From the NCBI RefSeq assembly GCF_900112425.1, contig NZ_FOLP01000020.1:50605-114604 (forward strand): a stretch of 64,000 bases of DNA. The letters are read 5' to 3'. This stretch comes from Variovorax sp. OK212 (GTDB lineage Bacteria; Pseudomonadota; Gammaproteobacteria; Burkholderiales; Burkholderiaceae_C). The notes beneath the pieces were generated by a model. It saw nothing but the letters and a program-made list of their open reading frames with translations. It was not told where the DNA came from and ran no database searches. Every line of letters begins with the position of its first letter. The stretch's first letter is position 1. Shown here in pieces: positions 45,458 to 54,198 of the stretch. The translations under genes were made by a program, and so were the position numbers.

Positions 45458-46399
45458 ATGGTCACCAGTCAACTCCGCTGCCTCGTCGCGCTCGGGCAGG
45501 CGCGGCACCTCGGGCGCGCCGCACAGGCCACCCAGGTTTCGCAGCTCGAGCTGAGCGAGGCGATCCGCGCGCTCGAAGAGGAATACGGCCACGCACTGCT
45601 CGAACCCGGCCCGCGCGCAGGCGGCTTTCAGGGCTTCACGCCGCAGGGCGAACAGGTGCTGGCCTGGGCGCGCAGCTTCCTGCAGCACGGCGAAGACCTG
45701 CGCCGCGAGCTGCATGCCGTGCAACAGGAAAGCGCCATCGCCCCGCTGCTGGAACGCCGCTCCGTCTCGCCGAAACGCCTGCGCGCGCCCGGGCCCGGGG
45801 CGGAACACATCGACCTGATCCTGCAGGCCGCGTTGCGCGCGCCCGACCACGGCGGGCTGCATCCCTGGCGCGTGGTGGAGTTTCGCGAGGCACAGCGTGC
45901 CGCGCTGGCCGAACGCTTCGAGGCCGAAAAGCGCCGCCGCGATCCGCTGGCCTCGCCGGCCGATCTGCGCCGCGCGCGCGAACACGCCACGCGCCCGCCC
46001 GTGCTGCTGGCCTTCATCGTGGTGCCCCGCGCGCGCAGCAAGGTGCCCGCGCGCGAGCAGTGGCTGAGCGCGGGCGCCGCGCTGGGCAACCTGCTCAATG
46101 CCGCGCACCAGCTCGGCTTCGGCGCCATCATGCTCAGCGGCGAGCGCTGCTTCGACCCGGTCCTGAGTGCCGAGCTCGGCGTCAAGCCCGAGGAATTCCT
46201 CGCGGGCTTCGTGAGCCTGGGCAGCGTGGTCGAGGCGCCACCGCCGCGCAGCCACGCGCTGCCGGGGCAGGTGTGGTCCGCGTGGGTGCCGTCCGCAATC
46301 CCGCGGGCCGCCGCCCAGGCCGACCCGTTCCGCCAGCCTGCTGACCCCTTGAACCTGAACTCGAACCTGAACCTGGACATTGCAAATGACAAGACCTGA
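45458..46399 (+). CDS. LysR-type HTH fused to a nitroreductase domain
   Basis: This is a 313-residue unusual fusion. Residues 1-60 are a typical LysR winged helix (QLRCLVALGQARHLGRAAQATQVSQLELSEAIRALEEEYG), followed by a short linker (FLQHGEDLRRELHAV). From about residue 110 to 270 comes a nitroreductase-family FMN domain in place of the LysR effector domain: ILQAALRAPDHGGLHPWRVVEF, EQWLSAGAALGNLLNAAHQLGFGAIMLSG and VSLGSVVEA. It could be a redox- or flavin-sensing regulator. The end overlaps the next start by 14 bases. The start at 45458 gives a complete HTH. Confidence 0.8.
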   Translation: MVTSQLRCLVALGQARHLGRAAQATQVSQLELSEAIRALEEEYGHALLEPGPRAGGFQGFTPQGEQVLAWARSFLQHGEDLRRELHAVQQESAIAPLLERRSVSPKRLRAPGPGAEHIDLILQAALRAPDHGGLHPWRVVEFREAQRAALAERFEAEKRRRDPLASPADLRRAREHATRPPVLLAFIVVPRARSKVPAREQWLSAGAALGNLLNAAHQLGFGAIMLSGERCFDPVLSAELGVKPEEFLAGFVSLGSVVEAPPPRSHALPGQVWSAWVPSAIPRAAAQADPFRQPADPLNLNSNLNLDIANDKT

Positions 46400-47111
46400 C
46401 ACCGGCCGCACCGAAGCCACGGGCACCCGGTTTTCGCTCGGCGCGATGCGCGCGGCGCGCACGCTGTCGCAGCGCGCGGTGAGCCGCATCGCCTCGGGCA
46501 TGCACCCCGGCATGACGCATGCGCAGGGCCACGAGCTCGCGATGGCCACGCTGCAGAAGCTGGGCATGGAGCGCAACTGGCACCCGATCGTCATCCGCTT
46601 CGGCGAGGACACGCTCAAGATCTTTCGCGAGACCTCCGACCCCGATCGCGTGCTGGGCGCGCAGGACATCTTCTTCGTCGACATTGGCCCGGTGTGGGAA
46701 GGCCACGAGGGCGATGCCGGCGACACCTTCGTGATGGGCGACGACCCGCAGATGCACGCCTGCGCCGAGGCCGCGCGCGTGCTGTGGCAGGACGTGGCCG
46801 AGCGCTGGCGCGCCGACCGGCTCAGCGGGCAGGCGCTCTATGCCTACGCTGCCGAACGCGCCGAGGCCATGGGCTGGCGGCTGAACCTCGACATCAAGGG
46901 CCACCGCGTCTGCGACTTTCCGCATGCGATCTACCAGGCCGGCAAGCTCGGCGACTTCGGCCTGTGCCCGGCCACGGGCATCTGGATCCTGGAGATCCAG
47001 ATCGCGCACCCCACGCGGCCCTTCGGCGCGTTCTACGAAGACCTGCTGATGGCCGACGACGTGCCGCCTGCGAACGACGCAGCGGCCATTGCCGAGCTGG
47101 TCACGGACTGA
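46386..47111 (+). CDS. M24-family peptidase-like protein
   Basis: This is a 241-residue pita-bread-fold protein. It contains ARTLSQRAVSRIASGMHPGMT and the metal-ligand pattern IFFVDIGPVWEGHEGDAGDTFV near residue 88, where two Asp would bind metal. The His and Glu ligands (SFKGHxVG-like) appear in LNLDIKGHRVCDFPHAIYQ near residue 165, and ILEIQIAHP near 195. Family members are aminopeptidases, prolidases or creatinases. The start overlaps the HTH-nitroreductase gene by 14 bases, so the two are coupled. A TTG start 6 bases upstream is possible. Confidence 0.82.
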   Translation: MTRPDTGRTEATGTRFSLGAMRAARTLSQRAVSRIASGMHPGMTHAQGHELAMATLQKLGMERNWHPIVIRFGEDTLKIFRETSDPDRVLGAQDIFFVDIGPVWEGHEGDAGDTFVMGDDPQMHACAEAARVLWQDVAERWRADRLSGQALYAYAAERAEAMGWRLNLDIKGHRVCDFPHAIYQAGKLGDFGLCPATGIWILEIQIAHPTRPFGAFYEDLLMADDVPPANDAAAIAELVTD

Positions 47112-47114
47112 GCC

Positions 47115-47489
47115 ATGACCGAAGCAACCGAGCAACTGTTCTCCTACGGCACCCTGCAGCTTCCCGCCGTGCAGGTCGCCACCTTCGGCCGCACGCTCGA
47201 CGGCAACGCCGACAGCCTGCCCGGCTACCGGCTCGCGCAGCTCGCCATCCAGGACCCGGCCGTGGTCGCGACCAGCGGCAAGACGCACCACCCCATCGCC
47301 ACGCCGAGCGATGTGCCCGGCGACGCCGTGGAAGGCGCCGTCTTCGCCATCACGCCGGCCGAACTGGCGCATGCCGATGCCTACGAGGTCGACGACTACC
47401 GCCGCGACCGCGTCGTGCTGGCCTCGGGCCTGCACGCCTGGGCCTACGTCGACGCGCGCCATGCGCCGGCCGGCACAACCAAAGACTGA
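47115..47489 (+). CDS. Gamma-glutamylcyclotransferase-like (AIG2) protein
   Basis: This is a 124-residue single-domain AIG2-like protein. The family motif QLFSYGTLQ is near residue 7. The catalytic-Glu segment is GAVFAITPAELAHADAYEVDDYRRDRV near residues 75-100. Such enzymes cyclise gamma-glutamyl amines. It follows the M24-like gene by 3 bases, so it belongs to the same transcript. The substrate is unknown. Confidence 0.87.
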   Translation: MTEATEQLFSYGTLQLPAVQVATFGRTLDGNADSLPGYRLAQLAIQDPAVVATSGKTHHPIATPSDVPGDAVEGAVFAITPAELAHADAYEVDDYRRDRVVLASGLHAWAYVDARHAPAGTTKD

Positions 47490-47544
47490 CTTGCCCGCCG
47501 ATGCCGGAGCGGCCAGACTGGCGGCTGGTCCATTCCGAGCATCC

Positions 47545-48387
47545 ATGACCCTTCCCAAACCCGCGCGCGGCCTGTCGGCAGTTCCTTCCACCCTGCGTAT
47601 TCCGCTGGCCGCGCGAGTTTCGGGCGATGCGATGTTTCCCCAGGTGGCCGTGGGCGACGCCTACGCCGCCGCCATCCTGGAGCGCATCCGCGACGACGGG
47701 CACGCGCTGCCGGAAGACCGGGCCACCATCTACGGCATCCTCTCGCGCACGCGGCGCTTCCGCGGCCTGGCGCAGGAGTTCCTCAAGCAGCACCCGGGCG
47801 CGCGCGTGGTGAACATGGGCTGCGGCCTGAGCCACTACTTCCAGTGGCTGGACGACGGCAAGTCCCGCATGACCGACGCCGACCTGCCCGAGGTGCTCGC
47901 GCTGCGCCGCGAGCTGATTCCCGAGACCCACGAGCGCCACGACGTGCGCACGCTCGACCTCACCGCGCCCGACTGGTGGGAGCAGCTCGGGCTGCCGCGC
48001 AAGCGCAACGCGCAGCCGGTGTTCCTGTTCACCGAGGGCGTGTTCATGTACCTGCAGCCCGCGCAGGTGCAGGCGGTGCTCGCCACCTTCGGCGAGCGCG
48101 CGCCCGCGGGCTCGGTGCTGGCCTTCGACGCGATGTGCTGGCTCGCGGTGGGCCGGGCGAAGCAGCATCCGTCGGTGCGCGCGACGGGCGCGGAGTTCCA
48201 TTGGGGCATCCGCCGCACCGGCGAGCTGGCACAGGCCCATCCGCGCCTGCGCCTGGACACCACCTTCCGTGTGCTCGAGGGCATCGGCCTGCCCTACACG
48301 CTCTTCGCGCCGATGGTGATGCTGCTGCTCGGCGTGCCGCTGTACGCGGTGTATGCGCTGCAGGCGGTCGACGAGGCCGATACATAA
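47545..48387 (+). CDS. Class I SAM methyltransferase (TcmP/LCM-like)
   Basis: This is a 280-residue SAM-dependent methyltransferase of the leucine-carboxyl-methyltransferase/O-methyltransferase group. SAM-binding motif VVNMGCGLSHYFQWLDDG near residue 88 and PVFLFTEGVFMYLQPAQVQAVL near residue 155 are clear. The C-terminus is hydrophobic (PYTLFAPMVMLLLGVPLYAVY). Start ATG 47545 is 55 bases after the AIG2-like gene. Its substrate (polyketide-like or quinone) is unknown. Confidence 0.82.
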   Translation: MTLPKPARGLSAVPSTLRIPLAARVSGDAMFPQVAVGDAYAAAILERIRDDGHALPEDRATIYGILSRTRRFRGLAQEFLKQHPGARVVNMGCGLSHYFQWLDDGKSRMTDADLPEVLALRRELIPETHERHDVRTLDLTAPDWWEQLGLPRKRNAQPVFLFTEGVFMYLQPAQVQAVLATFGERAPAGSVLAFDAMCWLAVGRAKQHPSVRATGAEFHWGIRRTGELAQAHPRLRLDTTFRVLEGIGLPYTLFAPMVMLLLGVPLYAVYALQAVDEADT

Positions 48388-48630
48388 ACGCACAATTTCG
48401 CGGAATCCCGCAAATTGGCGGCTTTGTCCGGCCCGGGGTGCGCGGAATGGCTGACGCGCCGCGGGCGCGGCAGGGCGCAAGCTGGGCGCTGTTCCCGGTC
48501 GCGGAGGAAAATCCCCGTGGCGCGGCCTGCATTACGATGGTTTCAAAGCCCGCGGACCCTGCAGGCCACCCACTTTCCGCTTCTCCCCTCTCTCCCCAGA
48601 CTCGCAAGATTCGCAACCCTCAAGAACCAC

Positions 48631-50229
48631 ATGCTTGATCGCCGATCCTTCCTTGCCGCCGGCGGTGCCGCTGCCGCGCTCGCCACCCTCGGACTGCCCG
48701 AAGAGGCGCTCGCCGCCAACGGCCTGCAACTGAGCCAGCCCACGCCCTTCTCGTTCGACGCGCTGGTGGCGCAGGCCAAGACGCTCGCGGCCAAGCCCTA
48801 CGTGGCCGCCGCGCCGCTGGCACCCGAAGTGCTCGACCGCATCGACTACGACGCCCACGGCAAGATCAAGTTCGACCCCGCCAACGCCCTCTTCCGCGAC
48901 GGCCCCGGCGCGTTCCCGGTCACCTTCTTCCACCTCGGGCGCTTCTTCCAGACGCCGGTGCGCATGCACGTGCTGGAGAACACCGACGGCGACGCCTTCG
49001 CGCGCGAAGTGCTCTACAACCCCTCGTACTTCTCGATGCCGCCCGACAGCCCCGCGCGCGCGCTGCCGCCCGGCGCCGGCTTTGCCGGCTTCCGCCTGCA
49101 GGAAAGCCGCCTGGGCGACCAGAGCAAGCTCGACTGGCAGAAGAACGACTGGGTCGCCTTTCTGGGCGCCTCGTACTTCCGCGCCATCGGCGAGCTCTAC
49201 CAGTACGGCCTGTCGGCGCGCGGCCTCGCGCTCGACGTGGCGGTGCCCCACAAGGCGGAAGAATTCCCGACCTTCACGCGCTTCTACTTCGAGACGCCGG
49301 CTGCGAACAACACCACCTCGATGACGGTCTACGCGCTGCTCGAGGGGCCGAGCGTCACCGGCGTCTTCAAGTTCGTGATGCAGCGCAACAAGGCCGTGAT
49401 CATGGACATCGACGCGCGCATGTTCCTGCGCCGCGACGTGTCGCGCCTGGGCCTGGTGCCGCTGACCTCGATGTACTGGTACTCGGAAACCATCAAGCCC
49501 ACCGCCATCGACTGGCGTCCCGAGGTGCACGACTCCGACGGCCTGGCCATCTGGAACGGCGCGGGCGAGCGCATCTGGCGCCCGCTGAACAACCCGACGC
49601 AGACGCGCGCCTCGGCCTTCGCCGACACCCGGCCGCGCGGCTTCGGCCTGCTGCAGCGCGACCGCGCGTTCGACCACTACCAGGACGGCGTGAACTACGA
49701 GAAGCGCCCGAGCCTGTGGATCGAACCGCTGGGCGACTGGGGCGAAGGCTCGGTGCAGCTCATCGAGATCCCGACCGACGACGAGATCCACGACAACATC
49801 GTCGCCTTCTGGGTGCCCAAGGCCGAAGCCAAGGCGGGTTCCAGCTACAGCCTGCAGTACCGCCTGCACTGGACAGACCAGGAGCCGTTTCCTTCACCGC
49901 TCGCACGCTGCGTGGCCACGCGCATCGGCCGCGGCGGGCAGCCGGGGCAGCCGCGGCCGCAGGGCGTGCGCAAGTTCATGGTCGAGTTCATCGGCGAGCC
50001 GCTGGCCACCGTGCCCTTCGGCGTGAAGCCCGAGGTGGTGCTGACGGCCGCGCGCGGCAAGTTCTCTTACGTGTTCGCCGAGGCCGTGCCCAACGGCGTG
50101 CCGGGCCATTGGCGCGCGCAGTTCGACTTCACGCCCGAAGGCAACGAGCCGGTCGACATGCGCATGTACCTGAAGGTCGGCGACCAGACGCTCACCGAGA
50201 CCTGGCTGTACCAGTACCAACCGGGGTGA
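48631..50229 (+). CDS. opgD: Glucan biosynthesis protein D
   Basis: This periplasmic protein helps shape osmoregulated periplasmic glucans. The 532-residue protein starts MLDRRSFLAAGGAAAALATLGLP, a twin-arginine signal (RRSFL). The mature part shows the MdoG/OpgD pattern, including FRLQESRLGDQSKLDWQKND near residue 162, TSMYWYSETIKPTAIDWRPEVHDSDGL near residue 285 and YEKRPSLWIEPLGDWGEGSVQLIEIPT near residue 355. OpgD is favoured over OpgG by the Tat signal. The 243 bases upstream have no gene I can support. Confidence 0.93.
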   Translation: MLDRRSFLAAGGAAAALATLGLPEEALAANGLQLSQPTPFSFDALVAQAKTLAAKPYVAAAPLAPEVLDRIDYDAHGKIKFDPANALFRDGPGAFPVTFFHLGRFFQTPVRMHVLENTDGDAFAREVLYNPSYFSMPPDSPARALPPGAGFAGFRLQESRLGDQSKLDWQKNDWVAFLGASYFRAIGELYQYGLSARGLALDVAVPHKAEEFPTFTRFYFETPAANNTTSMTVYALLEGPSVTGVFKFVMQRNKAVIMDIDARMFLRRDVSRLGLVPLTSMYWYSETIKPTAIDWRPEVHDSDGLAIWNGAGERIWRPLNNPTQTRASAFADTRPRGFGLLQRDRAFDHYQDGVNYEKRPSLWIEPLGDWGEGSVQLIEIPTDDEIHDNIVAFWVPKAEAKAGSSYSLQYRLHWTDQEPFPSPLARCVATRIGRGGQPGQPRPQGVRKFMVEFIGEPLATVPFGVKPEVVLTAARGKFSYVFAEAVPNGVPGHWRAQFDFTPEGNEPVDMRMYLKVGDQTLTETWLYQYQPG

Positions 50230-50240
50230 TCGGCCTCGGC

Positions 50241-50365
50241 GTGCGCGGGTGACCCTCGACGCGCGGCGCGCGGGCCACCCTCGATGCGCTGTGCGCGAGT
50301 CGCCCTCACCGCGCTGCGCGCGGGCCACCCTCAATGCGCTGCGCGCGGGTCGCCCTCAACGCGCT
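50241..50365. repeat. Five 25-bp imperfect tandem repeats
   Basis: Five GC-rich 25-base units lie end to end: 50241-50265, 50266-50290, 50291-50315, 50316-50340 and 50341-50365, each built on GCGCGCGGGYSRCCCTC plus GCGCT. They fill the space between opgD and the convergent LysR gene, whose stop codon (50356-50358) lies in the fifth unit. Confidence 0.85.
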
Positions 50366-51273
50366 GCACGCGCGTTGTAGGGCGCGAAGAGCTCCACCGC
50401 CCAGTCGACGAACACGCGCAGCTTGGCGCTCAGGTGCCGGTTGGTCGGGTACACCACGTGCAGCGGGTACGGAGGCGGCGTCCAGCCCTGCAGCACCTCG
50501 ACCAGCGCGCCGCTCTCCAGGTGCGACGCCACCATCACGTCGAAGACCTGCGCCACGCCCATGCCGGTGAGCACCGCCGTCAGGTGCGCGGTGCTCTCGT
50601 TCACGCCCACCACGGTATGGCCGTGGATCTCGACGCGTTCGTCGTCACGCCCGTAGCGCAGCGGAATCGGCCGGTTGCTCAGTGACGAGAAGTAGCCCAC
50701 CACGCGGTGCGTGCCGTCGCCCAGATCGGCCGGCGTCTTCGGCACGCCGTGGCGCTTCAGGTAGGCCGGCGTCGCGCAGGTCACGAAGCGCAGGGTCGCG
50801 ATGCGGCGCGCCACCAGCGACTGGTCGGTCAGCTCGCCGGCGCGGATCACGCAGTCGACCGCATCGCCGACCAGGTTCACCGGCCGGTCACTCACGCCGA
50901 TCTCGAGTTCGATCTCCGGATACCGCGCATGGAACGCCGGCAGCTGCGGGATCAGGATCATGTTGGCGAACGAGGAGCCGATGTCCACCCTCAGGCGCCC
51001 GCGCGGATGCGCCTGCGCGTTCGTCAGGTCCGACTCGATGTCTTCCAGCTCCGCCAGCACGCGCGCGGTGCGCTCGTAGTAGGCCGCGCCCTCGGGCGTG
51101 ACCGTCACGCGGCGCGTGGTGCGCTGCAGCAGCTTCACGCGCAGGCGGGTTTCGAGCTGCTGCACCAGCTTCGTCACGGTGGGCTTGGGCATCTGCAGCG
51201 AGTCGGCGGCGCGGGTGAAGGTGCCGGCCTCGACCACACGGGCAAACACGCGCATGGCGGTGATCTGGTCCAT
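50356..51273 (-). CDS. LysR-family regulator of the adjacent SDR gene
   Basis: This is a 305-residue LysR-type factor. The HTH covers about residues 1-60 (ITAMRVFARVVEAGTFTRAADSLQMPKPTVTKLVQQLE), followed by an effector domain (LRVDIGSSFANMILIPQLPAFHARYPEIELEIG). It is of the group with divergent SDR targets; the SDR gene starts 108 bases away with a T-N11-A site between. Its C-terminus NARAAR and stop codon are in the fifth unit of the tandem repeat. Confidence 0.9.
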   Translation of the reverse strand: MDQITAMRVFARVVEAGTFTRAADSLQMPKPTVTKLVQQLETRLRVKLLQRTTRRVTVTPEGAAYYERTARVLAELEDIESDLTNAQAHPRGRLRVDIGSSFANMILIPQLPAFHARYPEIELEIGVSDRPVNLVGDAVDCVIRAGELTDQSLVARRIATLRFVTCATPAYLKRHGVPKTPADLGDGTHRVVGYFSSLSNRPIPLRYGRDDERVEIHGHTVVGVNESTAHLTAVLTGMGVAQVFDVMVASHLESGALVEVLQGWTPPPYPLHVVYPTNRHLSAKLRVFVDWAVELFAPYNARAAR

Positions 51274-51280
51274 CGCCGGA

Positions 51281-51301
51281 TTATTGGTGAATCGTGAATA
51301 A
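51281..51301. promoter_or_regulatory. LysR-box in the lysR-SDR divergent region
   Basis: TTATT (51281-51285) and AATAA (51297-51301) are inverted repeats 11 bases apart, centred 20 bases upstream of the LysR start and 90 bases upstream of the SDR start. This is a classical T-N11-A LysR site in an AT-rich patch. Confidence 0.6.
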
Positions 51302-51381
51302 ACAAATGGCGTGCGGGCTCTTGGTCCGCACGGGGGTCGCGCCCAAACTTCCTTCCATCGACAACCACCAAGGAAGAAATC

Positions 51382-52134
51382 ATGACCCTCAAGCTCAACG
51401 ACAAGATCGCCCTCGTCACCGGCGGCACCAGTGGCATCGGCCTGGCCACGGCACAGCGCTTCGTCGACGAAGGTGCCTACGTGTTCATCACCGGGCGCCG
51501 CCAGGCCGAACTCGACGCAGCCGTGAAGACCATCGGGCGCAACGTGACGGGCGTGCTCGGCGACGTCTCCAAGCTCGAAGACCTCGACCGGCTCTACGCC
51601 GCCATCCAGCAACAGAAGGGGCGCCTGGACGTGCTGTTCGCCAATGCCGGCGGCGGCAGCCTGCTGCCGCTGGGACAGATCACCGAAGAACACTTCGACA
51701 AGATCTTCAACACCAACGTGCGCGGCCTGCTCTTCACGGTGCAGAAGGCATTGCCGCTGATGCCAAAGGGCGCGTCGATCGTGCTCAATGCGTCGATCAC
51801 CAGCATCAAGGGCACGCCGGCCTTCAGCGTCTACAGCGCGACCAAGGCCGCGGTGCGCAGCTTTGCGCGCAGCTGGACGGTGGACCTGAAGGATGCCGGC
51901 ATCCGCGTGAACGCGGTGAGCCCCGGCGTGGTGCCGACGCCCGCCTACGACCTGCTCGGCCTCACGAAGGACCAGGTGGCGGGCTTCATCGAAAGCCAGG
52001 CGCAAGGCATTCCGCTGGGCCGCGTGGGCACGCCCGACGAGATCGCCAAGGCCGTGGTGTTCCTGGCCTCGGACGACAGCAGCTTCGTGAACGGCGCGGA
52101 GCTGTTCGTCGACGGCGGCATGGCGCAGATCTGA
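51382..52134 (+). CDS. Short-chain dehydrogenase/reductase
   Basis: This is a 250-residue classical SDR. The NAD(P) motif TGGTSGIG is near residue 14, NAG near residue 87, catalytic Ser in NASITSIKG near residue 137, and YxxxK in VYSATKAAVRSFARSW near residue 150. The end ELFVDGGMAQI is typical. The substrate is not readable. It is divergent from and probably controlled by the LysR gene. SD AAGGAAG lies before ATG 51382. Confidence 0.93.
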   Translation: MTLKLNDKIALVTGGTSGIGLATAQRFVDEGAYVFITGRRQAELDAAVKTIGRNVTGVLGDVSKLEDLDRLYAAIQQQKGRLDVLFANAGGGSLLPLGQITEEHFDKIFNTNVRGLLFTVQKALPLMPKGASIVLNASITSIKGTPAFSVYSATKAAVRSFARSWTVDLKDAGIRVNAVSPGVVPTPAYDLLGLTKDQVAGFIESQAQGIPLGRVGTPDEIAKAVVFLASDDSSFVNGAELFVDGGMAQI

Positions 52135-52187
52135 ACCACCCGCGGCCGGGCCAGGCCGCAGTTCAGTTCAAGTCAGTTCAAGCCAGC

Positions 52188-52595
52188 TCAGCGCTTGACC
52201 GACACCAGCTCCACTTCGAAGTTCAGCGTGGCGTTCGGCGGAATCACGCCGCCGGCGCCGCGCGCACCGTAGGCAATCGACGGCGGGCAGGTCAGCTTGG
52301 CCTTGCCGCCCGGCTTCATCTTCTGCACGCCTTCGGTCCAGCACGGGATCACGCCGTTGAGCGGGAACTCGGTGGGTTCGCCGCGCTTGTAGGAGCTGTC
52401 GAATTCCTTGCCGGTGTCGGGGAAGGTGCCGCGGTAGTGCACCTTGACCACGTCGGTGGCCGCGGGCGAAGCGCCGGTGCCTTCCTTGAGCGACTGGTAG
52501 ATCAGGCCGCTGGGCGTGGTCACCGGGGCGGACTGCGCGAAGGCAGCGGGAACAGCAAGAACGGACACGAGCGCGGCACAGAAAAGAGACTTCAC
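52188..52595 (-). CDS. FKBP-type peptidyl-prolyl isomerase, secreted
   Basis: This is a 135-residue protein with a Sec signal (MKSLFCAALVSVLAVPAAFAQ). One FKBP domain follows: VKVHYRGTFPDTGKEFDSSYKRG near residue 50, FPLNGVIPCWTEGVQKMKPGGKAKL near residue 77 and YGARGAGGVIPPNATLNFEVELVSV at the end. It is predicted periplasmic, assisting proline isomerisation. The start is a GTG at 52595 with GAGG 6 bases upstream. It diverges from the ethanolamine permease gene. Confidence 0.9.
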   Translation of the reverse strand: MKSLFCAALVSVLAVPAAFAQSAPVTTPSGLIYQSLKEGTGASPAATDVVKVHYRGTFPDTGKEFDSSYKRGEPTEFPLNGVIPCWTEGVQKMKPGGKAKLTCPPSIAYGARGAGGVIPPNATLNFEVELVSVKR

Positions 52596-52692
52596 GAAAC
52601 ACCTCGAAGGTTGAGAGGCCCCGATTATGGCCAGCGCACGTGTCGCGCCTGTAAGGGGATATTCGGGGCCTTTCACCGGCTTGCCCCTGCGT

Positions 52693-52707
52693 TGGAACAG
52701 CCCTTGC
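52693..52707 (+). promoter_or_regulatory. Sigma-54 (-24/-12) promoter of eat-eutBC
   Basis: TGGAAC (52693-52698), N5, TTGC (52704-52707): 9 of 10 conserved positions match TGGCAC-N5-TTGC and both doublets are correctly spaced. It lies 45 bases before the permease start. A TGTCGC-containing dyad-like site (GCGCACGTGTCGC, near 52637-52648) is about 45 bases upstream. This supports RpoN-dependent expression. Confidence 0.82.
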
Positions 52708-52752
52708 TTTGCTGCTGGTGCACTGTCACCATCCACCAAGAGAGGACGCTCC

Positions 52753-54174
52753 ATGCCCGCCACAGACGCCACGCCGGCCGCCTCCCCCGCACAGGGAGGC
52801 CACGGCCATCTGAAGAAAGTGCTCGGCCCTTTCCAGCTCTGGGGCATCGCGGTCGGGCTCGTCATCTCGGGTGAGTACTTTGGTTGGAGCTACGGCTGGA
52901 ACACCGCCGGCACGCTCGGCTTCCTGGTGGCCACGGTGCTGGTGGCAACCATGTACACCACCTTCATCTTCAGCTTCACCGAACTCTCCACCGCCATTCC
53001 GCACGCGGGCGGCCCCTTCGCCTATGCGCGGCGCGCGTTCGGCCCCAACGGCGGCTTCGTGGCGGGCTTTGCCACGCTGATCGAATTCGTGTTCGCGCCG
53101 CCGGCCATCGCGCTGGCCATCGGCGCGTACCTCAACGTGCAGTTCCCGGGCATCAACCCGAAGTGGTTCGCGCTGGGCGCGTACGTGATCTTCATCGGGC
53201 TCAACTGGATCGGCGTGGGCATCGCGGCGGCCTTCGAACTCTTCGTGACGGTGCTGGCCATCGTCGAGCTGCTGGTGTTCATGGGCGTGGTCACGCCGGG
53301 CTGGACGCTGGCCAACTTCACGGCCAACGGCTGGGCCGGCGGCAGCGTGCTGAACGGCGCGGCCATCTCGGGCATCTTCGCGTCGATCCCGTTCGCCATC
53401 TGGTTCTTCCTGGCCATCGAGGGCGCGGCCATGGCGGCCGAAGAGGCGCGCGACCCGCACCGCACCATTCCCATCGCGTACACCACGGGCATCGTCACGC
53501 TGGTGGTGCTGGCCTTCGGCGTGATGATCTTCGCGGGCGGCGTGGGCGACTGGCGCAAGCTCGCCAACATCAACGACCCGCTGCCGCAGGCCATGAAGGC
53601 GGTGGTGGGCGAGAACAGCGGCTGGCTGCACATGCTGGTGTGGATCGGCCTGTTCGGGCTGATCGCTTCGTTCCACGGGATCATCATGGGCTACTCGCGC
53701 CAGATCTTCGCGCTGGCGCGCGCGGGCTACCTGCCGCGCTACTTCGCCGGCCTGAGCCCGCGCTTCGACACGCCGCACCGCGCGCTGCTGGCCGGCGGCG
53801 TGATCGGCGTCATCGCCATCTTCAGCGACGAGTGGGTGCAGTTCGGCGGGCAGACGCTCACGGCCAACATCGTCACCATGGCCGTGCTCGGCGCCATCGT
53901 GATGTACCTGATCTCGATGGCCGCGCTCTTCAAGCTGCGCAATAGCGAGCCGAACTTGCTGCGCACCTACCGCGCGCCCTTCTACCCCGTGTTCCCGGCC
54001 ATTGCGCTGGGCCTGGGCGTGGTGTGCCTGGGCGCGATGGTGTGGTTCAACGCCATGCTCACGCTGCTGTTCATCGTGCTGATGGCCGCGGCCTACGGCT
54101 ACTTCCTGCTGACCTCGGGGCAGCGCGAGGCCGCCGCGCCCGACGAGATGCTGTCTTCGACCACCGGCGCCTGA
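52753..54174 (+). CDS. eat: Ethanolamine permease (APC family)
   Basis: This inner-membrane amine/H+ symporter is of the APC superfamily, 473 residues and about 12 membrane helices. The N-terminal GPFQLWGIAVGLVISGEYFGWSYGWN and the segment ELSTAIPHAGGPFAYARRAFGP near residue 80 are typical of Eat. IEGAAMAAEEARDPHRTIPIAY near residue 225 is also conserved. It heads the eat-eutBC operon behind a sigma-54 promoter, with eutB 24 bases downstream. Identity as ethanolamine permease rests on these motifs and on context. Confidence 0.92.
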   Translation: MPATDATPAASPAQGGHGHLKKVLGPFQLWGIAVGLVISGEYFGWSYGWNTAGTLGFLVATVLVATMYTTFIFSFTELSTAIPHAGGPFAYARRAFGPNGGFVAGFATLIEFVFAPPAIALAIGAYLNVQFPGINPKWFALGAYVIFIGLNWIGVGIAAAFELFVTVLAIVELLVFMGVVTPGWTLANFTANGWAGGSVLNGAAISGIFASIPFAIWFFLAIEGAAMAAEEARDPHRTIPIAYTTGIVTLVVLAFGVMIFAGGVGDWRKLANINDPLPQAMKAVVGENSGWLHMLVWIGLFGLIASFHGIIMGYSRQIFALARAGYLPRYFAGLSPRFDTPHRALLAGGVIGVIAIFSDEWVQFGGQTLTANIVTMAVLGAIVMYLISMAALFKLRNSEPNLLRTYRAPFYPVFPAIALGLGVVCLGAMVWFNAMLTLLFIVLMAAAYGYFLLTSGQREAAAPDEMLSSTTGA

Positions 54175-54198
54175 CACGCGAAGCCGCACACCGAAAAG

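Noticed and set aside
52142..52159. 6-bp hairpin after the SDR gene
   Set aside because: The stem GCGGCC/GGCCGC is short, without U-run, and common by chance in such GC-rich DNA.
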